Below, in pieces: positions 16,559 to 25,232 of a DNA stretch of 39,048 bases; position 1 is the first letter of the stretch; the number at the start of each line of letters is the position of its first letter. Below the pieces are notes generated by a model. The model ran no database searches and was not told where the DNA came from. It saw nothing but the letters and a program-made list of their open reading frames with translations. Source of the DNA: Planctomycetales bacterium (GTDB lineage: Bacteria > Planctomycetota > Planctomycetia > Isosphaerales > Isosphaeraceae); assembly GCA_027449865.1 (NCBI GenBank), contig DAIDKV010000080.1, positions 1-39,048 of the forward strand, in the 5' to 3' direction. A program made the position numbers and the translations under genes.

Positions 16559-17431
16559 ATGGCGCCCATCCTCTTCAAGATTCCGCTGACCATCCCGTAC
16601 CTCGGCCACTTCGACGTGCCGATCTATGGATTCGGGATGATGCTGGTCATGGCGTTCGTCTTCGCCCCCTGGCTCGCCTTCTGGCGAGCCCGCCGCGAGG
16701 GGCTCAATGGCGATATCATCCTCGACGTCGGCTTCTGGATCTTCGTCTGCGGCCTCATCGGCGCCCGCGCCCTTTACTGCATCGAATACTGGGGCGTCGA
16801 TATCCACAGCCTCTCCGATGCCCTTCAGTACTGGCGAGGCGGCATTGTCTATTATGGCGGTGTCGTGGGAGCCGCGGTGGGATTTCTCGCCTTCTGGTGG
16901 TTCCATCGGTTTCCGATCCGGCCGTATCTGGATGCGATCGCCCCCTCAATCGCGCTGGGGACGGCGTTCGGACGGATGGGGTGCTTTCTCAACGGATGTT
17001 GTTACGGCGACACCTGTTCGCTTCCCTGGGCGACCCGATTTCCGGCCGGCTCGCCGCCGTGGGCCGACGAGGTGAGAAATGGCCTGATCTCGCAGGGAGC
17101 GTCGACCTCTCTGTCGCTGCATCCCACCCAGCTTTATTCGGCGATCGACGGCGTGGTGTTGCTTCTCCTGCTCTCGGCGTATTATCCGCTTCGACGGCGG
17201 GACGGCGAGGTGATAGGCGGGTTGATGCTCGCCTATCCGGTGACCCGGTTCCTGATCGAACAGCTTCGGAATGACGAGCCAGGGCTCTTCCTGGGGATGA
17301 CCATTTCGCAGACGATCAGCGTCGCGGTGTTCGCTGGGGGGCTGGTGTACTGGGCCTGGCTCTCGCGGCAGCCGGCGGTTCGATATGCCGATACGGCGAA
17401 GTCGGTTGGCGAGCCGGGTGCGTCGGCCTGA
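16559..17431 (+). CDS. lgt: prolipoprotein diacylglyceryl transferase
   Basis: 290 residues with about seven membrane segments. It transfers diacylglycerol from phosphatidylglycerol to the lipobox Cys of prelipoproteins at the inner membrane. Lgt motifs seen: IYGFGMMLVMAF, GLIGARALYCIEYW, the signature around FGRMGCFLNGCCYGD, LHPTQLYSA and PVTRFLIEQLRNDEPG. A GGAGG lies 12 bp before the ATG. Same strand as panCD and probably in the same transcript. The HEAT-repeat lipoprotein at 37577-38410 is one likely client. Confidence 0.96.
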   Translation: MAPILFKIPLTIPYLGHFDVPIYGFGMMLVMAFVFAPWLAFWRARREGLNGDIILDVGFWIFVCGLIGARALYCIEYWGVDIHSLSDALQYWRGGIVYYGGVVGAAVGFLAFWWFHRFPIRPYLDAIAPSIALGTAFGRMGCFLNGCCYGDTCSLPWATRFPAGSPPWADEVRNGLISQGASTSLSLHPTQLYSAIDGVVLLLLLSAYYPLRRRDGEVIGGLMLAYPVTRFLIEQLRNDEPGLFLGMTISQTISVAVFAGGLVYWAWLSRQPAVRYADTAKSVGEPGASA

Positions 17432-17449
17432 GTGGAGATGCACCTCGGT

Positions 17450-18472
17450 TTACGGGACCGGGATGTGGTCGAGAATGCGCCGGAGCAGGTCGTCGGCGGA
17501 GAGCCCCTCGGCATCGGCCTCATAGCTGACAAGGATGCGGTGTCGCATGATGTCGCGGGCGAGGCTTTTGACGTCGTGGGGCGTGACGAAGTCTCGGCCG
17601 GCGAGGAGGGCGTGAGCCCGGGCGGCGCGGACCATCGCGATGGTGGCGCGGGGGCTGGCGCCGAGTTCCAGGAGCGGGGCGATGGCGAGGCCATGGGCGG
17701 CCGGGTCTCGGGTGGCGCGGACGAGGTCGACGATGTACTCCTTGATGGCCGGGGCGATCTGGATGGAGGCGGCCATCGCGCGGAAGCTGGCGACGTCATC
17801 GGGTCCGTAGAGCGGGGGTTGGTCGTCGGGGACGAGCACGGAGACGCTGGGGAGGTCGAGCATGGCGAGTTCGGCGTCGCGTGAGGGGTATCCGACGACG
17901 AGCTTCATCAGGAACCGGTCGAGCTGGGCCTCGGGGAGCGGGTAAGTTCCCTCGTGTTCGATCGGGTTCTGGGTGGCGAGGACCCAGAAGGTTTCGGGGA
18001 GGGTGATGGTCTCGTCGCCGACGGTGATCTGCCCCTCCTGCATCGCTTCGAGGAGGGCGCTCTGGACCTTGGCGGGGGCGCGGTTGATCTCGTCGGCGAG
18101 GAGGACGCTGGTGACGATGGGGCCGGGTCGGACGTCGAAGGTGCCGGTGGCTGGGCGGTAGATCTGGGTTCCGGTGAGGTCGGCGGGGAGCAGGTCGGGG
18201 GTGAACTGGATGCGTCGGAAGGGGAGGTCGAGGGCCTGGGCGAGCGCCCGGACGGCCCGGGTCTTGGCCAGTCCGGGGACGCCCTCGATCAGGACGTGAC
18301 CGCCGGCGACCAGAGCGATCACCAGCCGCTCGAGAAGGTCGCGCTGGCCGACGACCTGGGTCTCGATCCGGTGGAGGAGTCGGAGGAGCCTGGAGCGGGC
18401 ATCAGCGAGGGCAGGCGACGTTGGGGCTGGGGCGTCGTCGGTGAAGAGGTCGCGCAGATCGGGCTCGGTCAT
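17450..18472 (-). CDS. MoxR-family AAA+ ATPase
   Basis: 340 residues. Walker A GVPGLAKT follows the MoxR-typical QVVGQRDLLERLVIALVAGGH. Walker B is VLLADEINRAPAKVQSALLEAMQE, the sensor region LATQNPIEHEGTYPLPEAQLDRF, and the C-terminal lid ends with SPRATIAMVRAARAHALL. MoxR proteins act as chaperone-like ATPases, often with VWA-domain partners. No VWA gene is adjacent here; the neighbour is an FHA protein 136 bp upstream on the same strand. Confidence 0.94.
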   Translation of the reverse strand: MTEPDLRDLFTDDAPAPTSPALADARSRLLRLLHRIETQVVGQRDLLERLVIALVAGGHVLIEGVPGLAKTRAVRALAQALDLPFRRIQFTPDLLPADLTGTQIYRPATGTFDVRPGPIVTSVLLADEINRAPAKVQSALLEAMQEGQITVGDETITLPETFWVLATQNPIEHEGTYPLPEAQLDRFLMKLVVGYPSRDAELAMLDLPSVSVLVPDDQPPLYGPDDVASFRAMAASIQIAPAIKEYIVDLVRATRDPAAHGLAIAPLLELGASPRATIAMVRAARAHALLAGRDFVTPHDVKSLARDIMRHRILVSYEADAEGLSADDLLRRILDHIPVP

Positions 18473-18608
18473 GGAATCGGGCTCGAAGCAGGTCGGGACG
18501 GAGCGGGGTGGCAGGCGAAGGTCGACGAAAGACCGGGCGTCCGTCCCTCGGTGGCGGACAGAGGGGCGGGCGCCCGGTGGATCGATCGGGGACGGTGGTC
18601 AGGCCGCT

Positions 18609-19460
18609 TCATTCCCTCGACGCCTTCCGCCGCTCCATCAACCGGCGAAGGATGTCGTTGGCGGCCTCGCTGGAGTCTTTTGACGAGGCCGCCTTGCTGG
18701 CGGGAGTCGCCTTGGCCTGTTCCTTCTGGGCTTTCTTGGCGGCGTAGAAGGGGTTCGACTCGTCGAGGAATTCCTCCTCAAGGTTTCCGGACTCCGCTTC
18801 CTCGTCGTCGCCGGCTTCGTCTTCCTGACCCTGATCGTCGTCGTCGAGCTTATCGTAGATGTTATCCTCTTCCGTGGTTTCGGCTTCGGCGGAGAGGTCG
18901 TCGGAGGTTTCGGCGGCCTGGTCGACGGGTTCGGGTTCCTCTTCGGGCTGGCGTTCGTATTCGTCGTCGCTGGCGGAGGGGGGAGGAACGGGTTTGGACG
19001 GGGTGGACTTGGCGTCCTTGAAGGCGGTGATGGTAATGGTGTCGCCGCCGTAGACGGTAGGGTTTTCGGCCGAGGCGCCCGCGCCCTCTCCGAAGAGCCA
19101 GGAATCGATTTCATCGCCGGAGACGTCGTCGGGCGAGGCCGGTGCCGCGGGCCTGGCCGCAGGGGCTCCGGCGATCGAGACAGCAAAGGTCAAGGGGCCA
19201 ACCTGAACCAGGTCGCGGTCCTTCAATCGGCATTCGGCGGCGAGCGCCTTGCCGTTGACCAGCGTCCCGTTCCGGCTGCCCAGGTCGCGGACCATCACCG
19301 CGTCGGCCGTGATGGTGAACTCGGCGTGCTCGCGGCTAATTTGCTCGCTGATCGGTCGCAGGTGGCACGTCTCGCCCCGGCCGATCTTGAACGTGGGCCC
19401 AGACAGGGGAATCACTTTCCCCTCGGGCTTCCCCCGCACCACCACCAGTTGCACTTTCAT
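18609..19460 (-). CDS. FHA-domain protein with long acidic tail
   Basis: 283 residues. The FHA domain spans about 22-95 (FKIGRGETCHLRP, SREHAEF, DLGSRNGTLVNGK), with the conserved R, S, H and N residues of the phosphothreonine-binding loop intact. The remainder is low-complexity and strongly acidic (about 170-245), then Lys/Ala-rich, ending in a short helix NDILRRLMERRK. It probably recruits a phosphorylated Ser/Thr-kinase target. Same strand as the MoxR gene, possibly one transcript. The exact client is unknown. Confidence 0.9.
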   Translation of the reverse strand: MKVQLVVVRGKPEGKVIPLSGPTFKIGRGETCHLRPISEQISREHAEFTITADAVMVRDLGSRNGTLVNGKALAAECRLKDRDLVQVGPLTFAVSIAGAPAARPAAPASPDDVSGDEIDSWLFGEGAGASAENPTVYGGDTITITAFKDAKSTPSKPVPPPSASDDEYERQPEEEPEPVDQAAETSDDLSAEAETTEEDNIYDKLDDDDQGQEDEAGDDEEAESGNLEEEFLDESNPFYAAKKAQKEQAKATPASKAASSKDSSEAANDILRRLMERRKASRE

Positions 19461-19906
19461 GATTACCGTCCCCGACCCCGGGGGTCCTCAACGACAGAGA
19501 TCCGTTCCCAATCGACCAGGTCCTGTACCTCCGGCCCAGCCCTTCGGCCGGAATCGGGCGACCGGCGCACACCGGCGTCCCGACATCGGCCGACGCCATG
19601 GTCCTCACGGGGCTCGCCACCAGCCCAGGATGATGTCTATTCGGAAATCATGGGGACAACAAGGCCATCTCGGCGCGGCGCGACCCCTACCGTCGTTGCG
19701 ACCTTCTCCCACGACCAGTCTTCGTCGATGCGTCGGACCGATGCCGAGGAGGGGGAGCGAGACGGAAGGGCCTTGCTGACATCTCAATCAGGCGAACGTC
19801 CTCATTGTAGCCTATTGTTTCGGACTTCCAAGATCCCAGGTCGACCGGAATTCGGGTACGGCCGAAAGTGGACGCTGGAATGGGGGAGCCGACGCGGAGA
19901 ATGGGC
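19461..19906. other. 446-bp intergenic region
   Basis: This lies between the start of the FHA gene and the end of the lipoate-ligase-like gene, both on the minus strand. No frame here has a ribosome-binding site with protein-like composition. I see no RNA gene. It should hold the FHA/MoxR promoter. Confidence 0.45.
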
Positions 19907-20683
19907 CTATCGCGAGGCGGTCCAGGCGGGTTCTCGGTATCGCGACCGTTCCAACTGGTCGGCGCGGCTGCGAAGGCCGGTGGGCCAGTCGGACGGCACC
20001 GGGACGAGGCCGAGAATCTCGGCGATGGCTGGGGCGAGCGCTTCGGCCCAGTTCTCGGGCGATCGATCGGGGCCCGAAAGTTCGCGTAGCCCGGGGAGTT
20101 CGGGGACATCCGGCGACCGGCCCAGCAGGATCGAGCCGTGCTGAAGCAGCGCGCCCTCGCGACGACGCTGGGCGCTGCCGACAATCTTGTGCCCCTTCCA
20201 GACAAGGTCTTCGGGGTCGCTTCCGCGGAAGCAGAGCAGGGGCCTCGCCGAGAGGGTCGGCGCGATGGGCTCGGTCGGCTCGCCGCGACGGCGAGCCTCA
20301 ATCCCCTGGACAGCCAGGACCGAGGCGATCGCCGCGTGGATCGCGCGGTACATCGAGGTGTTGGGGCGGACGTGCGCCAGGCCCGACGGGGCGGCCATTG
20401 CATAGGTCAGCTCGTGATGGTGCCAGATCGCCCCGCCACCGGTCGGCCGGCGCACGATCGCCCGGCCCCGCCAGCGAGGATCCGACTCGACCTCGGCCAT
20501 CCGCTGGAAGTAGCCCAGGCTCAGGGTCGGCTCCGACCAACCATAGAAGCGTAGATAACACCGATCCTCGCGCGCCGAGGCTTCGAGCATCGCCTCGTCG
20601 ATCGCCATGTTCGCCGGACCGTCGCCGATCGCATGGGGGAGGACCCCGACACCCTTGTCCCGGATCGCTTGCTGGTCAGACAT
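19907..20683 (-). CDS. lipoate--protein ligase A-like (BPL/LplA/LipB) protein
   Basis: 258 residues. RAIVRRPTGGGAIWHHHELTYA is the lipoate/octanoate-binding motif of the family. The KIVGSAQRRREGALLQHGSILL segment includes the acyl-adenylate Lys. The protein lacks the C-terminal accessory domain of E. coli LplA, so it may be a ligase acting with a partner or an octanoyl transferase (LipM-like); the two cannot be separated from sequence. The start is uncertain: ATG 20683 is chosen because homology begins just after it, with ATG 20737 as alternative. Divergent from the symporter gene. Confidence 0.85.
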   Translation of the reverse strand: MSDQQAIRDKGVGVLPHAIGDGPANMAIDEAMLEASAREDRCYLRFYGWSEPTLSLGYFQRMAEVESDPRWRGRAIVRRPTGGGAIWHHHELTYAMAAPSGLAHVRPNTSMYRAIHAAIASVLAVQGIEARRRGEPTEPIAPTLSARPLLCFRGSDPEDLVWKGHKIVGSAQRRREGALLQHGSILLGRSPDVPELPGLRELSGPDRSPENWAEALAPAIAEILGLVPVPSDWPTGLRSRADQLERSRYREPAWTASR

Positions 20684-20749
20684 CCGTTGCCCGTGGCCTC
20701 TGATTTCGCCTACAGTCTTGCGGGGAGACGTCGCCATCCTGTGAGAATA

Positions 20750-20777
20750 CAACGGACAACGGACAACGGACAACGGA
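20750..20777 (+). repeat. (CAACGGA)x4 heptamer repeat in the symporter leader
   Basis: Four perfect 7-bp units end 12 bp before the symporter ATG at 20790, in the place where a ribosome-binding site and 5' leader would be. No other Shine-Dalgarno sequence is evident. Confidence 0.9.
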
Positions 20778-20789
20778 CGCGATCCAAGA

Positions 20790-22073
20790 ATGGAAACCGA
20801 CCTGCTACAGGAAGAAGAGAGCCGGCCAGGAGGGATTCCCCTCTACGTCTGGGTGATCGGGGCGGTGCTGATCGCCGTTCCGGTCGGGATGGCCTGGGGC
20901 GAGGGCGCCGACCGGCTGGAGATTCTGCCGAAGCTGATCCTCCGGGCGCTGACGGCCCTGGCCGCCCCCCTGGTTGTGCTCGCGATCCTCAGCGCGATCG
21001 TCACCAACGAGATCCGAGGGCGGCTCGGAGCCCTGATGATGGGCTTCTACCTGCTCAACACGATTGTGGCGATGGTCATCGGGCTGGCCCTGACCAACGC
21101 GATCCGTCCCGGCGTCGGGGCCTCGCTGAGCCAGGTGGCGTTGGGGCCGGCGCCGCCGTCGAAGTCGATGCAGGATCTCCTGGTCGACCTGATCCCGCGG
21201 AGCATCGGCGAGCCGTTTACCCAGAACCACCTGGCGCAGCTCGTGGTGCTGACCCTGGCGCTCGGCATCGGACTGGTGAAGATTCGAGACGCCCGCAAGA
21301 GCAAGGGCGACGCATCGTTTCACGTCGTCATCGACCTGCTGACGATCGGCTTCGAGCTGTTGATGAAGGTTTTGCTCTGGGTCGTGGCTCTCTCGCCACT
21401 GGCCGTCTTCGGGATCGTCGCGTCGAAGGTTGGGCAGGGAGAAGCGATGAAGGTGGCCGCCTCGCTGGCCTGGCTAATCGGAGTGGTCTCGGCCGGCCTG
21501 GCGCTCCAGGTCACCTGGTATCTCGTCCAGATGCTGGTGCTCGCGGGAATGAATCCGGTGCGGTTCCTGGCCGGCTCTCTCGACGTGATCGCCAACACCT
21601 TCAGCACGGCTAGCACGGCGGCGACGATCCCGATCACGCTACGGTCACTCTCGAAGCTTGGGGTTTCGAGGCGGTCGGGCCAGTTGACGGCCTGCATCGG
21701 GACAAACTTCAATAACGACGGAACCGCACTTTACCAGGCGACGGCCGTCCTCTTTCTCGCCCAGGCGATGGGCTATAACCTGGGCCTCGCCGATCAGGTC
21801 ATGATCGTGCTGACGACGTTGATAGCGAGCGTGGGGGCGGGCGGGATTCCCTCGGGAAGTTTTGTAACGCTTCCCCTGATTTTTGCGGCCGTCCACATGC
21901 CGGTGGACCGGATTCCGATCCTGTTGACCGTTGACTGGTTCCTCGACCGACTGCGGACGACCTCGAACGTGCTGGGCGACATGACGGTTGCGGTCCTGCT
22001 TGATCGGGTCTCGCCGCCCGTCGAGGAGAGTCTCGCCATCGAGGGAGCCTCGACGCCGGGGACGGTCGGCTGA
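20790..22073 (+). CDS. dicarboxylate/amino acid:cation symporter (DAACS/SDF family)
   Basis: 427 residues with about eight membrane spans and two re-entrant hairpins. Transport-core motifs are intact: the serine-rich hairpin STASTAATIPITL, the Na+/substrate motif GTNFNNDGTALYQ, the second hairpin SVGAGGIPSGSFV, and DWFLDRLRTTSNVLGD with its conserved Asp and Arg. These transporters import dicarboxylates, glutamate/aspartate or neutral amino acids with Na+ or H+. Which substrate is unclear. The leader carries the CAACGGA repeat. Confidence 0.93.
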   Translation: METDLLQEEESRPGGIPLYVWVIGAVLIAVPVGMAWGEGADRLEILPKLILRALTALAAPLVVLAILSAIVTNEIRGRLGALMMGFYLLNTIVAMVIGLALTNAIRPGVGASLSQVALGPAPPSKSMQDLLVDLIPRSIGEPFTQNHLAQLVVLTLALGIGLVKIRDARKSKGDASFHVVIDLLTIGFELLMKVLLWVVALSPLAVFGIVASKVGQGEAMKVAASLAWLIGVVSAGLALQVTWYLVQMLVLAGMNPVRFLAGSLDVIANTFSTASTAATIPITLRSLSKLGVSRRSGQLTACIGTNFNNDGTALYQATAVLFLAQAMGYNLGLADQVMIVLTTLIASVGAGGIPSGSFVTLPLIFAAVHMPVDRIPILLTVDWFLDRLRTTSNVLGDMTVAVLLDRVSPPVEESLAIEGASTPGTVG

Positions 22074-22090
22074 GCTGACCTGAGCTGGTC

Positions 22091-22121
22091 TGGACAGGAG
22101 TGTCGCGGCGCAAACTATACT
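22091..22121 (+). promoter_or_regulatory. possible sigma70-type promoter for the first WecB/TagA gene
   Basis: TGGACA (22091-22096) and TATACT (22116-22121) with a 19-bp spacer lie 85 bp before the ATG. The spacer is longer than ideal. A GC-rich direct repeat (GGCGCCGGCCC twice) follows in the leader. Confidence 0.4.
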
Positions 22122-22205
22122 GGGGCATCCTGGTCGGGGGGACGTCGGCGCCGGCCCGGCGCCGGCCCGGCCTGGGCTAAGAAGCGACGGTGAGGTGGGC
22201 CGCGG

Positions 22206-22976
22206 ATGTCGGATGTGGCGAAGGCAGTGATGGTCTGGGGGATCCCACTTGTCCCCTGGACGCTTCAGGAGACGGTGGCCGCCGTCTCGGATCGCATTCG
22301 GTCGCGGGAGCCGGGTTTTTTTATCACGGCGAATGTCCACTACGCGATGCTTTCCGAGCAGCATCCCGACCTGCGTGAGGTGAATGAGCGAGCGGCCTTT
22401 ATTCTGGCGGATGGCAAGCCGCTGGTCTGGGCCTCGCGGTTGGCAGGGTCTCCGATCCCGGAGCGAGTGGCGGGGAGCGACCTGATCTTCCGGCTTTGCG
22501 AGGAGGCGGCTCGCGAGCAGTTCGGGGTCTACCTGCTCGGCGGTGGTGAGGGAGTGGCGGAGAAGGCGGCGGAACGCCTGGTGGCGCGTTACCCGGGTCT
22601 GCGGATCGTCGGCACCGCGTGTCCGCCGTTCGGAGAGAGAACTCCCGAGCAGGAAGCCGCGATCGTCGCCGCCGTCCGCGCGGCGGCCCCGGATCTGCTG
22701 ATCACGGCCTTCACGATGCCGAGAGGCGAGCGATGGATCGCGGCGCATCTCGAAGCACTGAAAGTCCCGGTCGTGGTGAACCTCGGTGCCTCGCTCGATT
22801 TCGCCGCGGGCCGCGTCCGCCGTGCCCCGCGCTGGATGCAGAAATCCGGCCTGGAATGGGTCTTCCGAATGGCCCAGGAGCCCCGCCGACTCGCCGGCCG
22901 ATACGCCCGCAACGCCTGGTTCGTGGCGAGAAAGTTGCTTTTCTGTTTGACGTTTTCTGTGTTATGTGTTCAATAG
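22206..22976 (+). CDS. WecB/TagA/CpsF family glycosyltransferase (GT26), copy 1
   Basis: 256 residues. Motifs of the family: [62 protein letters not shown], and the C-terminal [23 protein letters not shown]. These enzymes transfer N-acetylmannosamine-type sugars onto lipid-linked GlcNAc during surface polysaccharide or teichoic-type glycan synthesis at the membrane. Where a typical member has AxGxPKGE, this copy has AFTMPRGE. The last 14 residues come from non-homologous AT-rich sequence after the duplication breakpoint, so the native tail is lost. Paralogue of 23378-24163. Confidence 0.92.
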   Translation: MSDVAKAVMVWGIPLVPWTLQETVAAVSDRIRSREPGFFITANVHYAMLSEQHPDLREVNERAAFILADGKPLVWASRLAGSPIPERVAGSDLIFRLCEEAAREQFGVYLLGGGEGVAEKAAERLVARYPGLRIVGTACPPFGERTPEQEAAIVAAVRAAAPDLLITAFTMPRGERWIAAHLEALKVPVVVNLGASLDFAAGRVRRAPRWMQKSGLEWVFRMAQEPRRLAGRYARNAWFVARKLLFCLTFSVLCVQ

Positions 22977-23030
22977 ATGTATTGTTTTCTTGCGTCGGGT
23001 TGATGGCTCGCTATCCTGAAAACGGAAGTC

Positions 23031-23230
23031 GAACGATCTGGCGCAATTCGACGCGGAGGAAGCTCGGGCGCCGAGGGTGCCGCCCTTGTCGAGCTTCACG
23101 CCGTCGCCGAGAGGACGGAAGGCGCGTGCGAACCGCCGGTTGAGGCGGCCGTTATGGCCGTCGACATCCGTCGCCGACGTGAAAGGCGATGATCTCCAGG
23201 GAGAGGTTCTGGCCGCGGCGGTAGTCCGGA
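23031..23230 (-). pseudogene. decayed remnant of a serine acetyltransferase gene (epsC copy 1)
   Basis: Two blocks match the intact epsC downstream. 23031-23110 aligns with about 24399-24478, including the shared AGCTTCACGCCGTCGCCGA. 23111-23230 aligns with about 24847-24960, including GGAAGGCGCGTGCGA and GAGGTTCTGG. The roughly 370 bp between these blocks in the intact gene, and its 3' end, are missing, and frames are broken. It occupies the same place relative to copy 1 of the glycosyltransferase gene as epsC does to copy 2, so a two-gene unit was duplicated and one epsC decayed. Confidence 0.85.
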
Positions 23231-23377
23231 GGGGAGAGCCGGTTGCGCTCCTGCGCGGCCGCGTTTCGACGCCACGGTGGTGGTAGGGCCGATCGGGTCG
23301 GCGTTTTGGACAGTCTGCCGCAAGAGACCTAGGATCCTATCGGGCGGTAAATTGAACAGCCGGTAGGGGAATGATTT
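23231..23377 (+). promoter_or_regulatory. leader of the second WecB/TagA gene, with candidate promoter
   Basis: TTGGAC (23306-23311) and TAGGAT (23330-23335) with an 18-bp spacer lie 43 bp before the ATG at 23378. A GGGGA seven bases before the ATG is the ribosome-binding site. Nothing else is recognisable in this stretch. Confidence 0.45.
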
Positions 23378-24163
23378 ATGTTACAGACCAAGGAGCCGGA
23401 ATCGTCGGTACGGTGTCGGGTCTGGATCTGGGGGGTGCCGTACGCGCCATTCACGGTTGCGGAGGCGGTCGCGGCGGTTTCCGAACTGATCCGGGCCGGG
23501 CGTCCGTCGTTCTTCATCACGGCGCCGACCCACTATGCGATGCTGACCGAGCAATGCGCTGACCTCCGAGAGATCAACGAGCGGGCGGCATTCATCGTGG
23601 CGGATGGCAAGCCGCTGGTCTGGGCCTCGCGGATGCAGGGTGAGCCGCTGCCCGAGCGTGTCGCCGGCAGCGACCTGATCTTCCACCTCTGCGAGGAGGC
23701 GGCGAACAAGGGGTATCGCGTTTTCCTGCTCGGCGGCGCCGAGGGGGTCGCCGACGAGGCGGCACGCCGGCTCGTCGAACGTTACCCCGGCCTCAAGATC
23801 GTCGGGACCGAGTGCCCGCCGTTCCGCCCGACGACTCCCGAGGAAGAAGAGGCGATGCTCGACCGGATCCGGAACGCCGAGCCGGATTTGCTGTTCGTTG
23901 CCTTTGGGCAGCCGAAGGGCGAGCGGTGGATCCTCCGCCATTACGAGGCGCTCGGCGTTCCGGTGAGCGTGCAGGTCGGTGCCTCGCTCGACTTCGCCGC
24001 GGGCCGCGTCCACCGCGCCCCGCGCTGGATGCAGAAATCGGGCCTGGAATGGGTCTTCCGGATGGCCCAGGAGCCCCGCCGGCTCGCCGGCCGATACGCC
24101 CGCAACGCCTGGTTCGTGGCGCGGCGGATGGCTTTCGGCGGGGGTCGGCCGGCTGATGATTAG
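23378..24163 (+). CDS. WecB/TagA/CpsF family glycosyltransferase (GT26), copy 2
   Basis: 261 residues with the same motif order as copy 1 ([57 protein letters not shown]). It keeps the usual FGQPKGE motif and a normal tail, so this is the better candidate for the functional enzyme. It likely adds a ManNAc-type sugar to a lipid-linked GlcNAc in exopolysaccharide or wall-glycan synthesis. 144 bp near the 3' end are almost identical to copy 1. Its TAG stop overlaps the stop of the convergent epsC gene. Confidence 0.93.
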   Translation: MLQTKEPESSVRCRVWIWGVPYAPFTVAEAVAAVSELIRAGRPSFFITAPTHYAMLTEQCADLREINERAAFIVADGKPLVWASRMQGEPLPERVAGSDLIFHLCEEAANKGYRVFLLGGAEGVADEAARRLVERYPGLKIVGTECPPFRPTTPEEEEAMLDRIRNAEPDLLFVAFGQPKGERWILRHYEALGVPVSVQVGASLDFAAGRVHRAPRWMQKSGLEWVFRMAQEPRRLAGRYARNAWFVARRMAFGGGRPADD

Positions 24164-25140
24164 ATCTGATAATTGATCCGGCGAGCATAATCGATATCGG
24201 CGAGGCTGTCGCCAGCCTCTCGGAAGCGGAGGCGTGGGTCCTCGATGGTGACCTGGGTGTAAGGGGCGACGCTTCGGGTAATCCAGGCCGAGGAGCCGAT
24301 CACTGAGTGGTGGCCGATGACGGTCTTGCCGCCGAGGATCGTGGCATTGGCATAAATGACGACCTCGTCCTCGATCGTCGGGTGGCGCTGGACGTCGCGG
24401 ACGATCTGCCCAAATTCGTCGCGGGGGAAGCTCAGGGCGCCGAGGGTGACGCCCTGGTAGAGCTTCACGCCGTCGCCGATCCGGGTAGTCTCGCCGATGA
24501 CGACGCCGGTACCGTGATCGATGAAGAAGCGTCGGCCGATCCGGGCGCCGGGGTGGATGTCGATGCCGGTTTTGCCCTTGGCGTACTCGGTCATGATTCG
24601 GGGGATGAGCGGGACGCCCAGGCGGTGCAGTTCGTGGGCGAGGCGGTAGACGGTCACGGCGGCGACGCCGGGGTAGCAGAAGACGATTTCGCCGAGGCTT
24701 TTGGCGGCCGGGTCACCGTCGTAGGCGGCCTGGACGTCCTCGGCGAGGGTATGGCGGAGGGCGGGGAGGGTTTCGAGGAAACGGAGGGTGATTCCGGCGG
24801 CACGACTCTCGTGATCGGTGGCGTCGTCGCGATCGAGGCAATCGTGGCGGAAGGCGCGTGCGATTTGCTGGGTGAGGCGGCCGTGAAGGCCGTCCACCAG
24901 GTCGCCGACGTGGAAGGCGACGTTCCCCAGGTGGAGGTTCTGGCGGCGGCCATAGCCTGGGTAGAGGATCTCGCGAAGGTCGGCGAGGATGTCGACGACC
25001 TCCCGGTAGCTGGGGAGTGGGGAATGGCCCAGGTGGTGGATCCGCCCGCATTCCTCGTAGGTCGCGACGATCCGGGCGGTGATCGCCGGGATCGCCTCCG
25101 CGTGGGAGTTCCTGGTCTGAGAGTCGGAATCCGTCGACAT
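24160..25140 (-). CDS. epsC: serine O-acetyltransferase, EpsC type
   Basis: 326 residues. It acetylates serine with acetyl-CoA, the first step of cysteine synthesis. The C-terminal left-handed beta-helix is read from the hexapeptide stretch [21 protein letters not shown] through [23 protein letters not shown] and [19 protein letters not shown]. The helical N-terminus ([20 protein letters not shown]) and REILYPGY are typical of EpsC-type enzymes rather than E. coli CysE. The ATG at 25140 has GAGG four bases upstream. kdsB ends 92 bp upstream on the same strand. It converges with copy 2 of the glycosyltransferase (4-bp overlap). Confidence 0.94.
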   Translation of the reverse strand: MSTDSDSQTRNSHAEAIPAITARIVATYEECGRIHHLGHSPLPSYREVVDILADLREILYPGYGRRQNLHLGNVAFHVGDLVDGLHGRLTQQIARAFRHDCLDRDDATDHESRAAGITLRFLETLPALRHTLAEDVQAAYDGDPAAKSLGEIVFCYPGVAAVTVYRLAHELHRLGVPLIPRIMTEYAKGKTGIDIHPGARIGRRFFIDHGTGVVIGETTRIGDGVKLYQGVTLGALSFPRDEFGQIVRDVQRHPTIEDEVVIYANATILGGKTVIGHHSVIGSSAWITRSVAPYTQVTIEDPRLRFREAGDSLADIDYARRINYQI

Positions 25141-25232
25141 CTGGCCTCGCCTCGTCCGGCCCGGCCCGGATGGGGACGGGGATGGTGGGAACCTCGACGA
25201 CACATCATTTGACCCGGCGGCCGGGGCGGAAT

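Noticed and set aside
19605-20403. Frames in the region upstream of the FHA gene and opposite the lipoate-ligase-like gene
   Set aside because: No motifs; repetitive Arg/Ser/Pro composition typical of non-coding GC-rich frames.
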